From Oenanthe sinensis (lineage: Eukaryota; Streptophyta; Magnoliopsida; Apiales; Apiaceae), in assembly GCA_028671895.1 (NCBI GenBank), contig JAPMAC010000197.1, positions 8,388,668 to 8,452,667 on the forward strand: DNA of 64,000 nt. Reading direction: 5' to 3'. The position numbers and the translations under genes were made by a program. This document shows, one piece after another, positions 45,712 to 57,790 of this stretch. Under the pieces are notes generated by a model. That model was not told the origin of the DNA and ran no database searches. It saw only the letters and a program-made list of their open reading frames with translations. Every line of letters starts with the position of its first letter. The first letter of the stretch is position 1.

Positions 45712-46318
45712 AATTATTGGAATGAGGTTGGAGAGAGAGTTATTGAAGGGTCAGAGTTAGTTCTGGTAACTAACGAGAAGATAGAGTAGGCTAAAGAAAA
45801 CTTAAAGGAAGCTCAATCGCGTCAAAAGAGATATGCAGATAAAAAGAGGAAACTTGGAGGATTTGAGCCTGGTGATCAGGTATTTTTAAAGGTGTCTCCT
45901 TGGAAGGGTGTTAAACATTTTGGTATGAAAGGGAAGCTTAGTCCAAGATATGTTGGTCCTTTTGATGTTATAAAGAGAGTTGGGGGAGTTGCATATAGAG
46001 TAGCATTTCTACCACAGTTATCCCATGTGTATAATGTGTTCCATATGTCTGTTTTAAGAGGCTACAAGTATCATCTGTTGCACGTAGTTCAATATTCGTT
46101 ACATAAGATTAGGGAAGATCTTTCTTGTGAGGAGGAGACTGAAACTATCTTAGTTTAAGATGAGCGACTTATGAGGAAGAGAACTATTCTGTTTGTTAAA
46201 GTTTTGTGGAAGAATCATTCTGAGAGAGAGGCTACTTGGGAATTAGAAGAATCTATCTGTGATAAATCTCTGCACTTATTTGATTCAGGAATGAGTTTTA
46301 GTTTCATTCGATTCTAGG
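45712..46318 (+). pseudogene. E3 integrase C-terminus and chromodomain
   Basis: Continues the gypsy integrase of 13823-14276: WNEVGERVIEGSELV, a stop, AQSRQKRYADKKRK, FEPGDQVFLKVSPWKGV, GKLSPRYVGPFDVIKRVGGV, YRVAFLPQLSHVYNVFHMSV, then after a TAA at 46156 the chromodomain ERLMRKRTILFVKVLWKNHS and ATWELEESI. Such chromodomains are thought to bind histone marks and guide heterochromatin insertion. The longest open part is 45892-46158. Degenerate, with at least two stops, but all blocks are recognisable. Confidence 0.88.
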
Positions 46319-46346
46319 GACGGAATCCTTTTTAAGTGGGTATATA
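46319..46346 (+). other. E3 polypurine tract region
   Basis: GGGACGGAATCC and AAGTGGG shortly before the LTR start TGTAATATCC; typical for Tekay-type elements, where the purine tract is interrupted. Confidence 0.6.
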
Positions 46347-48227
46347 TGTAATATCCGTAATTTATTTATTTAGATATTAGTAATAATAATTAGAATTAGA
46401 TTAGAATTTGTAAAGATTATTTTCTTTAACCATAATATTTATTATATTGAATTTGATTAGAAATAGAATTTGTAATAAAATAGATTAATAATAATAAAAA
46501 AAGGATTAAAATTAGATAGAGATTAGGAATTAAAATTGGATTAGAATAACGGGCTTTCGAATATTGGTATTTGAATCGTAGTAGGTTTTGTTGTAGGGTT
46601 TTAAAACTCTATATATAGATTAAGATCTCCTCATTCTTTCATATTCTTTTCTAGCCACCAAGACTAAACAGATGTAAATCTCTCTTGATACACAAATCCT
46701 TATTATTTTTCTTCATCTTTGTTTATAAAATTCGTAGGATTATTCATACACAAATCAGCTGTCTTGTAAAATTCGTAATAAATTCATCGTAAGTCGGAAT
46801 TCATTGATTCTGGACTTTTTAGAAAGATCTTTTCGTTCTCTACGATTGTTGTGTTTTAAGTTTTTCCAGAAAATATCGTTTAGAGGGTCAAAAAGGTAAA
46901 ATACAGATCTGGGCAGAATTGGAGTTATGAAGAACTTCGACGTTTGAGACGTTTAAGATGTGATATTTTCGATTGGGTGTTAATGATTATTTTATTTAGT
47001 ATATATACAAGACCAATGTATACACAACCGTGAGTTTTATTAAACCTTAAAGTGGAGTCTGCGTAAGAAAGAAATACAGAGGCGCTATTTGGTACCTTGG
47101 ACGCATTGAATTGTCTTGATCAAGAAGAACAGATCGTGAACCAGAAATTTTGTGGGTCTATGCAGTTTTCGTTAGTGTCTGAAATTGCTAGTTCGAGTTT
47201 TCGTTAGTGTCTGAGATTGCTATTTCGAGGTACGGATTTTATCCCCTTTTTCTTCAGCGCAACTATTTTTAGGATTAATTATATTTAATTCGTTCCGTTC
47301 ATAAATCTGTTCCTTCCGTTATTATTCGTTTTAACTGTTTTGATTCTCCGAAAGTTATTTTTAAGTCTGATTCTAAATATTTAAATATTTGTCACTGCGA
47401 TTTTCGAAGATTATGTATGTTACATATCTGCGTAGAATATTTGAAATATCTGTTCAGGTGATTTTAAAATTGTGAAAATTATTTTATTTGAACCCTTAGA
47501 GTGATATAGGGTATACCGAGTTAACCAGTTATAGGGGTACTACAGCCTTGTCATTGCGGCACCAGTGGCATGACACTTCCGTGGCAGTGTGATTAGTCAC
47601 AGCGTATCCTTCTGATAGCTCAGGTGACGAGCTTTGCGCATTTAATATTTGTTTGAGGATACGTGGGTGCACCCAATCTGATTTGATTTGTGATTTGATA
47701 TTTGACGATGACGTTGTATATGCCGTACACGTTGTCCGGTTTGTTGCACGCATTAGGTACCCTATGATGTGTGTATTTGTTATCTGTTTTGATATCGGTA
47801 TGAAAGATCCTAACCCCTCTTTACTTCAGCCTTGTCTTTAAAAATTAAAGTATATTTATTATTATCAAATTATATATCTTGCTTCTTGTTTTATAAACTG
47901 TATTCCAATCCGTACTGCGCATTTGGCTCATGCCGTATTCTTTCTTCTGGTAGGTACTTAGGGGGATCTCGGGCTGTGTGATGGAGAACTACCCTTAATA
48001 TAGTTGATTAGGAAGTTGAACTTCTAGCTATTATTTAGACATTATTTATTATTAGAGATTTTGGATTTATTCGTATTTATCATTTTAAATTGTTTTGAAG
48101 GTTTTAATATTATTTTAGAGATCTGTTGGACTTATTTAATTATTATAAGGTGGATTTTAGTACTCTGTATATAGGTTTGAGATTTGTTAGGTAACCCCTC
48201 GTCTCGTTTTGAGAATTGGGTATTACA
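46347..48227 (+). repeat. E3 3' LTR (1881 bp)
   Basis: Starts TGTAATATCCG, ends GAATTGGGTATTACA, adjacent to TSD AGTTA (48228-48232). A TATA box candidate TATATATAG lies at 46610-46618. No matching copy exists at the left end of E3. Short open frames (47529-47841) are unconvincing. Confidence 0.88.
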
Positions 48228-48232
48228 AGTTA

Positions 48233-50161
48233 ATTATGTCAATTTTACAATTACTAACAAATTTGGGGCTGATGTTTAAGAAACAAAGGTATGGCAATAA
48301 TATCATTTGAAAGCACTACTTATGTTCCTATGCTATATAACAAAATTATCTAAAAGGTCCGCAACTTATGAAGAGGCAGGGTAACACATGTCAAACAAGC
48401 ACGTAGAGTATGAACAACTCATACACATGGAAACATATGCAAAATTTAAAAAAAAATAAAAATGTAAAAGTTTACACAATTTTCCAAAACTTTGGGTGGT
48501 GTCAGAGACCCAGTAGCTATGATAATTAGCATAAAACACAAATGCAGAAGTAGGAGCACATAATCTGACAAACTTTCACATTATGTGTACTAAGGAAACA
48601 GAGTGACCAATCATATATAAAAATAACAAACATAGACAACTACCAACAAGAATGCGCAACTATGTTGAGAGGTTTTTGATAGTATCATTCATCACAAAAG
48701 TAACTATTATATGGGAACAAAAATATGAGCAGATAACTAGCAACCTGATAGGCACATAATACATTTGGTCTCCAGTGTTTAAACCCTCATTAGCCACTGT
48801 ATAAGTTATACAACCGATTTCCGACCACACCAAAGCACCAGAAGATTTCCGGTGAGATTAAACAGCTACAAATTTTAATCAAACAGAGCACAACTTGAAG
48901 CCACGGCTACTAGCAACATAACCATGACACCAGGACCACAACCATGACACCAGGACCACAAACTAGGTGCTGCAGGCCATATTCCGTCCAAGTCGGAGTA
49001 TAATCCGACGAGTTCAAAACTCCGTCCAACTCCAACTCAATAGCAAAACCCGAAATAAAATACACCAAACACAAGCTAACAACTCAGACAACCTGTAAAT
49101 TAATGAACCCGACCGGAGCTCTGTTTTCTGGTAAGTTAAAACAATAACCCAAATCGATGAAAACAATACACACATGCTACTGGACTCTCAGGGATCACAA
49201 CCAAATAATCAAAACTAAGAATCCAGCTGTGAAGCTCAGATTCCGATCAAAAACCGAGCAACAGATGCAAACTCCAACGAGTACAAAAACAAACACCAAA
49301 AATAAAACAAAAACTGTAAACATGTTCGGTATTTAATCATGAAGCTAATCATATCATCAGTTATCACAAACAATCAATCCAAAGCAACTTGAAAATTAAA
49401 CATAAAGGCAGTCAAGAACACGATTTCAAAGCATATACTAGTGACTAAAATTAATGATACCAATAGGTAGTACGAGTCACAAGTTTCGATTTGACTATAA
49501 GAACACTGAAATCCGACCTCACTAACATCTCCAATCAAATGATTGAATCCAAGAACATAAAACCCTAGTCCTGCATATCCTGCCCCAAACTACAAGCTGA
49601 GTTTCTATATTTTTAGTAAATGGTAATAAAAACTTTTATTAATAAAATAAATCTATTTATATTTTTGATAATTTTTAGAGGTTTAAATTTGATTAAAAGA
49701 TAATTTACCCCATAATTAAAATAAAAAACCCAAAAATTATTTTCATTGGATAAAATATAAAAATATATATTTTCAAATAAATACATTATATATATATCAA
49801 AATTCTCCAAAAATTATGAATGGTCCAAAAATAATAAAATAAATTTATTTTGAGGATTTTATCATTTCTATAAAAATAAAGGAACAAAAAACAAGGTCTC
49901 TAGTCTCCTGCAGGGGTTGGGTCCGATACATATAAATTAGGTAATCTTATTCTGACGAAACAAAAGTTACAGCAAAATAGAATAAAATATTTTAGACTAC
50001 ACAGAAATCACATAACACCTATCAGGTAATTTTTCCTATTTAATAAAAATCCTAACACAGATAAATGAAATAATAATAATAAATAAATCTGACTCACCAA
50101 AAATTATATTAAAAGCATATTTAAATATTATAAAATAAACGTAATTTTTCCGGTCGTTACA
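48233..50161 (-). repeat. E2 3' LTR, proximal part
   Basis: Aligns with 55339-57291 of the E2 5' LTR and ends GGTCGTTACA. Contains a 20-bp tandem pair (ACCATGACACCAGGACCACA, about 48920-48960), also present in the partner near 56022-56062. Confidence 0.92.
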
Positions 50162-50174
50162 TTTTCCTCCCCTT
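50162..50174 (-). other. E2 polypurine tract
   Basis: The minus strand reads AAGGGGAGGAAAA immediately before TGTAACGACCGG, the start of the 3' LTR in element sense. Confidence 0.88.
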
Positions 50175-50411
50175 ATAAGGATTCTGCCCCCAGAATCCAC
50201 TTTAAGAAAATAATTGAGGTAAGAGCTAACATTTCACTTTCTACTTCCCAGGTTGATTCCTCAACCAAGGAAATTTTCCACGATACCCTATCCGAAAATT
50301 TCAATATTTTACCTAAGTATACCTGAATTATAGTATACGCTCTTGGTTAGCTATTTCTATCACTAATGCCTCATTTAACATCTGACATTCACATTCTAAC
50401 TTATTCGCAAA

Positions 50412-51734
50412 TTATTCTGAGATAAAAGATTTAGTAGGCCCCGAATCAATAAATACTTTGGCTTTCCTAGAATTTACTAGAGACATATATGTGATCTCAT
50501 CAGTGTGCTGGTCTGCATCGGTCATTCTCATACTGAAAGTTCTGGTACTGGGCTGTCCTGCATTACCTGACCCTGTAGCATGGTTCTGATTCCCATTGTT
50601 AACGTTGACTTTGCAGTCCTTGTATACATGGCCCGTATTTCCACACTTAAAACATGTAGCTCCAGATTTCCAAGGCAAAGTGTCATCTCTACTGTAATGT
50701 CCTTGTTTCTTACAATTGTAACACCATACCTTAAGTTCTTTACATATTCCACTATGGTCTTTCCCACATATCTGACATCCTGTTGGTGGTCGGTTCACCT
50801 GTTGTTGATTGTTACTAAAGAACCGATTCCCTTGTTGTCGGTTATTATTCTGAAATTGACACCCTTGATTTCCAAAGTTTTGATCTTCATTCCCTGGTCT
50901 ACCATTTCCTCTATACTGAAATTCTGGTCTTGAGTTGAAATTATTCTGGACCTTATTCTGTGGTGAATTCCATGATTGATTTCCAAACTTCCTCTTCTTC
51001 CCTTCATTCTTTTTCTGGGTCATATCGCCTTCAGCTTCTATGATCATCGCTTTTTGTACCACGGCCGTGTAGGTGGTTAACTCAAAAACAGCTACCCTAC
51101 TTCTGACCCATGCCTTCAGTCCTTGCTGGAACCTTTTGGCCCTCTTCTCGTCCGTATCCACAAAGTCTGGTACAAATCTAGCTAACTTAGTGAATTTAGC
51201 TTCATAACTTGTAACATCGGTTTCCTGCTTTAGTTCCAAATTTTTTATCTCCATTTGATTTTGCATGTAACGCGGAAAGTACTTCTCCAAAAACAATTCA
51301 TTAAATCTATCCCAAGTAACTACTTCTACTCCTTCTAGTGCCTTCCTTGACTCCCACTAGTAATTTGCCTCTCCTTTCAGGAAATAGCTGGCAAACTCGG
51401 TCTTCTGAATCACCTCTGCTTTCACCAATGCAAAAGCTTTCTCTATCTCCTTCAACCATGCTCTGGCTTTCACGGGATCTGCCGCTCCTTGAAACTCTGG
51501 AGGTTTCACAGATTGAAATGCTTTGAAAGTTACAGCCTGTTGTGCTGGTAACTGTTGCTGCTAACGTGTAAGATTATCAGTTTGTTGACGAAACAACTCA
51601 AGTATCTGCTGCATCACATTGACGTTTCCCGGCTCTAATGGATTTCCTCCCATCACTGGATTTCCTTGCGCCACAGGATTCTGATTGTTGTTATGATTTC
51701 CCAAATCGTTCTCAATCGCATTTGGATTGGCCAT
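50412..51734 (-). pseudogene. E2 gag with protease stub (Tekay-like)
   Basis: One minus-strand frame from ATG at 51734 (MANPNAIENDLGNHNN) to TAA at 50412, about 440 codons, broken by in-frame TAG at 51561-51563 and another near 51358. Phrases: LELFRQQTDNLTR, FLEKYFPRYMQNQMEI, LARFVPDFVDTDEKRAKRFQ, VAVFELTTYTAVVQKAMIIE, a Q/N-rich part, then zinc knuckles: CYNCKKQGHYSRDD (last Cys lost) and intact CFKCGNTGHVYKDC. The C-terminus has KVFIDSGPTKSFISE, the start of an aspartic protease (DSG); only about 40 further degraded codons remain before pol is gone. Confidence 0.88.
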
Positions 51735-52285
51735 ATCTCTAATAATAAACAAACAAGTTCTTTAGTAATTGGTTGTATATGCTTTTGATATAACATTTAA
51801 CTTGGAAAGACATGTGTAGAAAATATTTTTCCTTTTTAAATAAAATTCTTTTCCCATTCATGTTATCAAATCATGTCACACAATTACTAATTTACTTGAA
51901 TGCTGGTAATAAATGCACGTTGAAATATAAAACACGAATTTACACTACAAAATCACGGTCGATATATATATATAAATATTTGTATGGATGGAGTACAATA
52001 GCTCATCTGACTAGCCTACCACATCCTACTCCCTGGACATTCTACTAGAAAAGATATTAGCTATGTATACTCAAAACTCCGACATACTTCTTACTACAAA
52101 CCGAACCCTACCATACATAGGCATCACAACACAGCTCACAACATAGGCTTAAGCTAAAGTCAAACATAAACCTATCTCATGTGAATGTGACTTATCTCAA
52201 ATGAATAAAAATCTATCTCATGTGATCTATAAAAAAATCTTTCACGAGCTATATCTCTACTTATTTCAGTGACTACCAACCTGTA
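51735..52285 (-). other. E2 leader between primer site and gag
   Basis: 550 bp, AT-rich, without recognisable coding content; contains a short (TA)n run near 51962-51974. Confidence 0.6.
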
Positions 52286-52297
52286 GCTCTGATACCA
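52286..52297 (-). other. E2 primer binding site (tRNA-Met)
   Basis: The minus strand reads TGGTATCAGAGC two bases inside the 5' LTR end at 52300. Confidence 0.9.
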
Positions 52298-52299
52298 AC

Positions 52300-55200
52300 T
52301 GTTACGCCCTCCAAACCCGGGGTCTAGATTTGGGGGTCACTAACCAATCAACAATAAAATATAATAAAATAATATAAACCAGAGGCACGCTGGCCTGCCA
52401 ACAACCAACAATAATAACATAATAGATCAGATGCGCACTGACCCCGCCGAAAACTAAGGATCGCTAACAGGTTATAGTATGAAATTAAGCAGCTGAAAGT
52501 AAAAGTAAATCTAAATACTTTATTACAAGCCCACTACTAATCCACAACCTCAAATTAATAAGTCTAGATATGTTTTATGTCTAGGTTCAATTTTATTACA
52601 AGCACTATCTACAGACATACTAAAACAACTAAATACCTAGGAGGCCCGAGAAGCAAGCGGTCCCAACACCTGTCTCTCGCTACGCATGCTAGAATTACTA
52701 GAATGGCTCAAACTGACAGTCTGGTAGGATTTAGATAAAAAGCAAGAGTGAGCCAAAGAAATGCTTAGCAAGTATATGAACAATTGAAATTAAATCAAGA
52801 TATGAGATCTGTATAGAGAACGGAATATAAAACAATTTATTATAAAAACTGAACAGTAAATAAATCACAATTTATCTAAACTGAAACAATGCAGTATGTC
52901 ATCAAAATGAATCAACTGCTCAAAATTAATATATAATAGCCATGCTGGCAATATGGATTGGATACGTAAATATAAACACTATTGCTCCCTAATCAGTCTA
53001 AAAGTAATAGGACCTCTTTATACCCTATCAGTACATTTCTATACCCATACTTATAACAAGGATTCTCAAAATATAGGTACCAAAATAGGCAAGTAATGTT
53101 AGCCTATAGGAAGATGGATTGGTTATCATATCCTCCTTAAAAATGCTGGACCCCCTACATCGGGCCTCCTATGCAATTGCTTGACCCCATACATCGGGCC
53201 TCCTACGCGATAAAATTCTAATCCAATAGAGCATCCAAACTTAAAGGTATGCTTAGTTTAAAATACAGACCATATCCTCATTATTTACTACGATAACCCA
53301 AGATATGATGTTCTTATTATCATCAACTTCCAATATTCAGAGTACGAATAACAAGTAACTCTGATGCACAGAATAAAACAGGAATCATAAATAGTTCCGA
53401 ACAATAACTATTTATCATGATATAAATAATCGAAACAGAAAAATAAAAGTGTTTAGGATAATCAAGGAGAAAATACTTACAATAACAAGTAACTCTGTTG
53501 CGCAATAAAACAGAGTACAAATAACAAGTAGCTCTGATGCAAAGAATAAAATAGGAATCACAAATAGTTCTAAACAATAACTATTTATCATGATACGAAT
53601 AACTGAAAACAGTAAAACAAAAGTGTTTAAGAGGATCAAAGAAGAAATACTTGCCTGATGTAGAAACTTTCCTAAAGCTGGAAATGGGACGACTACACTA
53701 CCCTTCTAACTAGTACTCCGCTCGTATCTATAAATAAAATATTCTAGTTTAGTTCTAGTATCTACCCATGCGTTCTGTCAATAATGAACACCAAATAATA
53801 ATTAATAAACAAGTAACATCAAATAACATGCGAGTAAGCACATAAATCATATAGTAGATAAGACTCACAAACTAAAGAGCAGTCAAAGAATTAAAAGTAG
53901 AGTCTAAAATATTATTTGAGTCAAAGTGGATCATCATTATCCACTTCGAATAATTATTGGATCCCAAATATTTAATAAAATATTAATCCAGGTTTATAAA
54001 TAAATTAGAAAGTCTCAACTATTTTTGTCACTTCCGGATTATTTTTAAGGTCTCAAACAAACTGGTTTCATTTAGAACGGGCAAATGAATTATTAATTAA
54101 ATAAATAATATATAAATAAAAATAAATAAATCATTTTTATTTCTCAAAATAATTAAATCCAATTGTTTTTAATTATATTTAAATAATTTTTAATTAACTA
54201 AATTAATTGATTAAAATAAATTAATCAATCAATTTAAATTAATTAAATTATTATCTAAATAAATTAAAATAATTAAATTAAATCAAAATTTGAAATCACT
54301 ATAATTTATTTAAGTTTTAAAAACATTTTTTTTAATTAAAAAATAAGCTTTAAAATAACAATCAATTTGGTACAATTCAATAGCCAATTACTTAATAAAA
54401 GAAAATAACATATTGCATAAATTCCAGAAAATGCTAGGCATGCTGTATATAATTATAGGCAATGCAGAAAGCTGGCACATATATGACAGAAATGTGACTG
54501 CAGTTAATCAAGATGCAGATTGATTGTGCAAGAAAGGCATGCTAAAAAAACTAGTGACTAAATCAATCTATCACCAGTCCCCTTAATAAAAGTGCATAAA
54601 AATAATGAAAAGTAAATTCTGTCTTGCAAATTTAACCACCACCAATCACTTAAGATAATCTAGGTAAGTAAAGCATTGCAAAGATAATGATACAGATATT
54701 CTAGAATGATGATAAAGTGAAATCAAATATTTATGCATAATTAATTATGAAGTTAGTCATCTAATTGAAGAACATATACAAAGCATGCTTGAAGAAAGTT
54801 ACTAAGTAAGCAACTGCAGATAGAGACAATAGAAGATAACATAGTCAGATAATTACAATGCTTGACTGATTTGTATGACGTTTAATCCTAATCATGGCAC
54901 AATATGTAATTTCTATTAAATATATATATAATCAGAAGAATTGTAGCTTAGGCACTTTTCGGTATCATAGATCAATGTATATGAAACAGAGATGAATTGT
55001 TTTAAGCTAGGCACGTCTAGGTATCAATGTATATTGAATAGATAAAGATCCAGATCTTCTGAAAACTAGGAGGTTGAAGAATAACGATACTATCATCCTA
55101 AAATATAAATATATAAATTTGACAAGAACTATGTGTATTTGTCAGGGCACATGTTTGTTTGCAGTTTCAGGGTGGTGTCGCTAATTTAGGGTTTTAGAAA

Positions 55201-56880
55201 GAATTGTGCTGCATTCTAGAATACAATTACAGAAAGGAAAAGCTCTCTTGTAAATCTTGGTAACATATTACAATTTATTACCATGTCAACATGTTCTTGT
55301 AATCAATTTTACCATCTATCTTATTATTGAGTTAAATATGTCAATTTTACAATTACTAACAAATTTGGGGCGGATGTTTAGGAAACAAAGGTATGGCAAT
55401 AATATCATTTGAAAGCACTACTTATGTTCTTGTGTTATATAACAAAATTATCTAAAACGTCTGCAACTTATAAAGAGGCAGGGTAACACATGTCAAACAA
55501 GCACGCAGAGTATGAACAGCTCATACACATGGAAACATATGCAAAATTTAAACAAAATAAAAATGCAAAAGTTTACACAATTTTCCAAAACTTTGGGTAG
55601 TGTCAGAGACCCAGTAGCTATGATAATTAGCATAAAACACGAGTGCAGAAGTAGGAGCACATAATCTGACAAACTTTCACATTATGTGTACTAAGGAAAC
55701 AGAGTGACCAATCATATATAAAAACACCAAACATAGAAAACTACCAACAAGAATTCACAACTGTGTTGAGAGGTTTTTGATAGTATCATTCATCACAAAC
55801 CTAACTATTATATGGGAACAAAAACATGAGCAGATAACTAGCAACCTGATAGGCACATAATACATTTGGTCTCTAGTGTTTAAACCCTAATTGGCCACTG
55901 TATAAGTTATAAAACCGATTTCCGATCACACCAAAACACCAGAAGATTTCCGGTGAGATTAAATAACTACAAATTTTAATCAAACAGAGCACAACTCGAA
56001 GCCACGGCTACTAGCAACATAACCATGACACCAGGACCACAACCATTACACCAGGACCACAAACTAGGTGCTGTAGGCCATATTCCGGCCAAGTCGGAGT
56101 ATAATCCGACGAGTTCAAAACTCCGTCCAACTCCAACTCAATAGCAAAACCCGAAATAAAATACACCAAACACAAGCTAACTCAGACAACCTATAAATTA
56201 ATGAACCCGACCGGAGCTCTATTTTCTGGTAAGTTAAAACAACAACCCAAATCGACAAAAACAATACACACATGCTACTGGACTCTCAAGGATCACAACC
56301 AAATAATCAAAACTAAGAACCCAGTTGTGAAGCTCAGATTCCGATCAAAAACTGAGCAACAGATGCAAACTCCAATGAGTACAAAAACAAACACCAAAAA
56401 TAAAACAAAAACTGTAAACATGTTCAGTATTTAATCATGAAGCTAATCATATCATCAGTTATCACAAACAATCAATCCAAAGCAACTTGAAAATTAAACA
56501 TAAAGGCAGTCAAGAACACGATTTCAAAGCATAGACTTGTGACTGAAATTAACAATACCAATAGGTAGTACGAGTCACAAGTTTCGATTTGACTATAAGA
56601 ACACTGAAATCCGACCTCACTAACACCTCCAATCAAATGATTGAATCCAAGAACATAAAACCCTAGTCCTGCATATCCTTCCCCAAACTGCAAGCTGAGT
56701 TTCTATATTTTTAGTAAATGGTAATAAAAACTTTTATTAATAAAATAAATCTATTTATATTTTTGATAATTTTTAGGGGTTTAAATTTGATTAAAAGATA
56801 ATTTACCCCATAATTAAAATAAAAAACCCAAAAATCATTTTCATGGGATAAAATATAAAAATATATATTTTCGAATAAAT

Positions 56881-56911
<31 letters not shown>

Positions 56912-57291
56912 CAAAATTCCCCAAAAATTATGAATGGTCCAAAAATAATAAAATAAATTTATTTTGAGGATTTTATCATTTCTATAAAAATAAAGAAACC
57001 AAAAACAAGGTCTCTAGTCTCCTGCAGGGGCTGGGTCCGATATATATAAATTAGGTAATCTTATTCTGACGAAATAAAAGTTATAGCAAAATTGAATAAA
57101 ATATTTTAAACTACACAGAAATCACATAACACCTATCAGGTAATTTTTCCTATTTAATAAAAATCCTAACACAGATAAATGAAGAAATAATAATAATAAT
57201 AATAATAAATAAATAAATCTGACTCACCAAAAATTATATTAAAAGCATATTTAAATATTATAAAATAAACGTAATTTTCCCGGTCGTTACA
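52300..57291 (-). repeat. E2 5' LTR (4992 bp)
   Basis: The plus strand starts TGTTACGCCCTCC and ends GGTCGTTACA. It is the uninterrupted partner of the split 3' LTR. It carries the empty site for E3 near 55333, a (TA)n tract at 56884-56911 and the extra 54668-55198 segment. The 60-110-codon open frames inside it are not conserved in a coding-like way. Confidence 0.92.
54668..55198. other. Segment present only in the E2 5' LTR (about 530 bp)
   Basis: The other LTR passes directly from TAATCTAGGTAAG to AATTGTGCTGC (10670-10695). Its edges share AAG here; no inverted repeats or TSD typical of a transposon were seen, so a microhomology deletion in the 3' LTR is the likelier explanation. Confidence 0.75.
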
Positions 57292-57296
57292 GTCAA
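57292..57296. repeat. TSD of E2, right copy (GTCAA)
   Basis: Second copy of GTCAA; E1 RNase H sequence resumes here. Confidence 0.92.
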
Positions 57297-57790
57297 TTTC
57301 GTGGAAGAAGTTGAATTCCTTGTTGAAATACGATGAAGCATTCAACACGCATAGTTGCATCAAAAGGCTAAACTTAAAGCAGCTAGTGAATGTGATGCTC
57401 TGATCTTCTAGACAAGGAAACCACTTTAACTCCAACATTTCTGCTGGATATTCTCTACACCACGTATGGAACAAGCTCATGGACACCAGGTATCATTTCT
57501 TTCGAGATTCTCCTTTGTAGAATAACTTGCAGATCTTTGCTAAATAACTTGATGAATTTATTTTGTCTATGTTGGGTAGTGAACTTGGAATATTATTTAT
57601 TTGCATATATGTTTGAAATCCCATCTGCAAGGAATTCTCAAATGAGTTCACAAGTATTACATTTTCAATATTTAAAGGACTTGTAAATTTGTTTGAAATC
57701 CAGCACCTCGTACTTTTTGCTATTAGTTTAATTATCTTGATTATAATGTTATATGCATATGTGGTAGTTAGACTTTCTAGCATAAGTTAG
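57297..57790 (+). pseudogene. E1 RNase H, C-terminal remnant
   Basis: Continues from 8324. The plus strand shows a decayed RNase H core followed near 57540-57650 by a degraded LDEF-type tail matching the inverted E0 sequence at 873-1000. Stops in every frame. Minus-strand open frames over this stretch are shadows. Confidence 0.6.

Larger units (their letters stand above)
10816..48227 (+). mobile_element. E3: Ty3/gypsy chromovirus (Tekay-like), inserted in the E2 3' LTR
   Basis: Plus-strand order after removing nested elements: a short left terminus with a primer-site-like motif, about 1.1 kb of unassigned sequence, RT, RNase H, integrase (split by E4/E5), chromodomain, polypurine tract, and a 1881-bp 3' LTR. 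RT before integrase is the gypsy order, and the C-terminal chromodomain marks a chromovirus. TSD AGTTA flanks it. The left terminus (TGTAACATCCC, about 157 bp) does not resemble the right LTR (TGTAATATCCG), and there is no room for gag and protease, so the 5' end is rearranged. Confidence 0.85.
8325..57291 (-). mobile_element. E2: non-autonomous gypsy element with about 5-kb LTRs and gag-only interior (TR-GAG-like)
   Basis: Minus-strand order: 5' LTR (57291 to 52300), tRNA-Met primer site, leader, gag with a stub of protease (51734 to 50412), polypurine tract, 3' LTR (50161 to 8325, split by E3). The interior is only 2138 bp and has no RT, RNase H or integrase. The gag resembles Tekay/Del chromoviruses. 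TSDs of GTCAA bracket the element. Without E3 it would be about 11.5 kb, mostly LTR. A gag-only element with long LTRs fits the published TR-GAG class, although a simple internal deletion derivative cannot be excluded. Confidence 0.85.

Noticed and set aside
47529..47841. Open frames in the E3 3' LTR
   Set aside because: Short, overlapping on both strands, no family similarity; ordinary LTR content.
54668..55198. Small transposon inserted in the E2 5' LTR
   Set aside because: No terminal inverted repeats or TSD; the edges share only a 3-bp AAG, which fits a microhomology deletion in the partner LTR.
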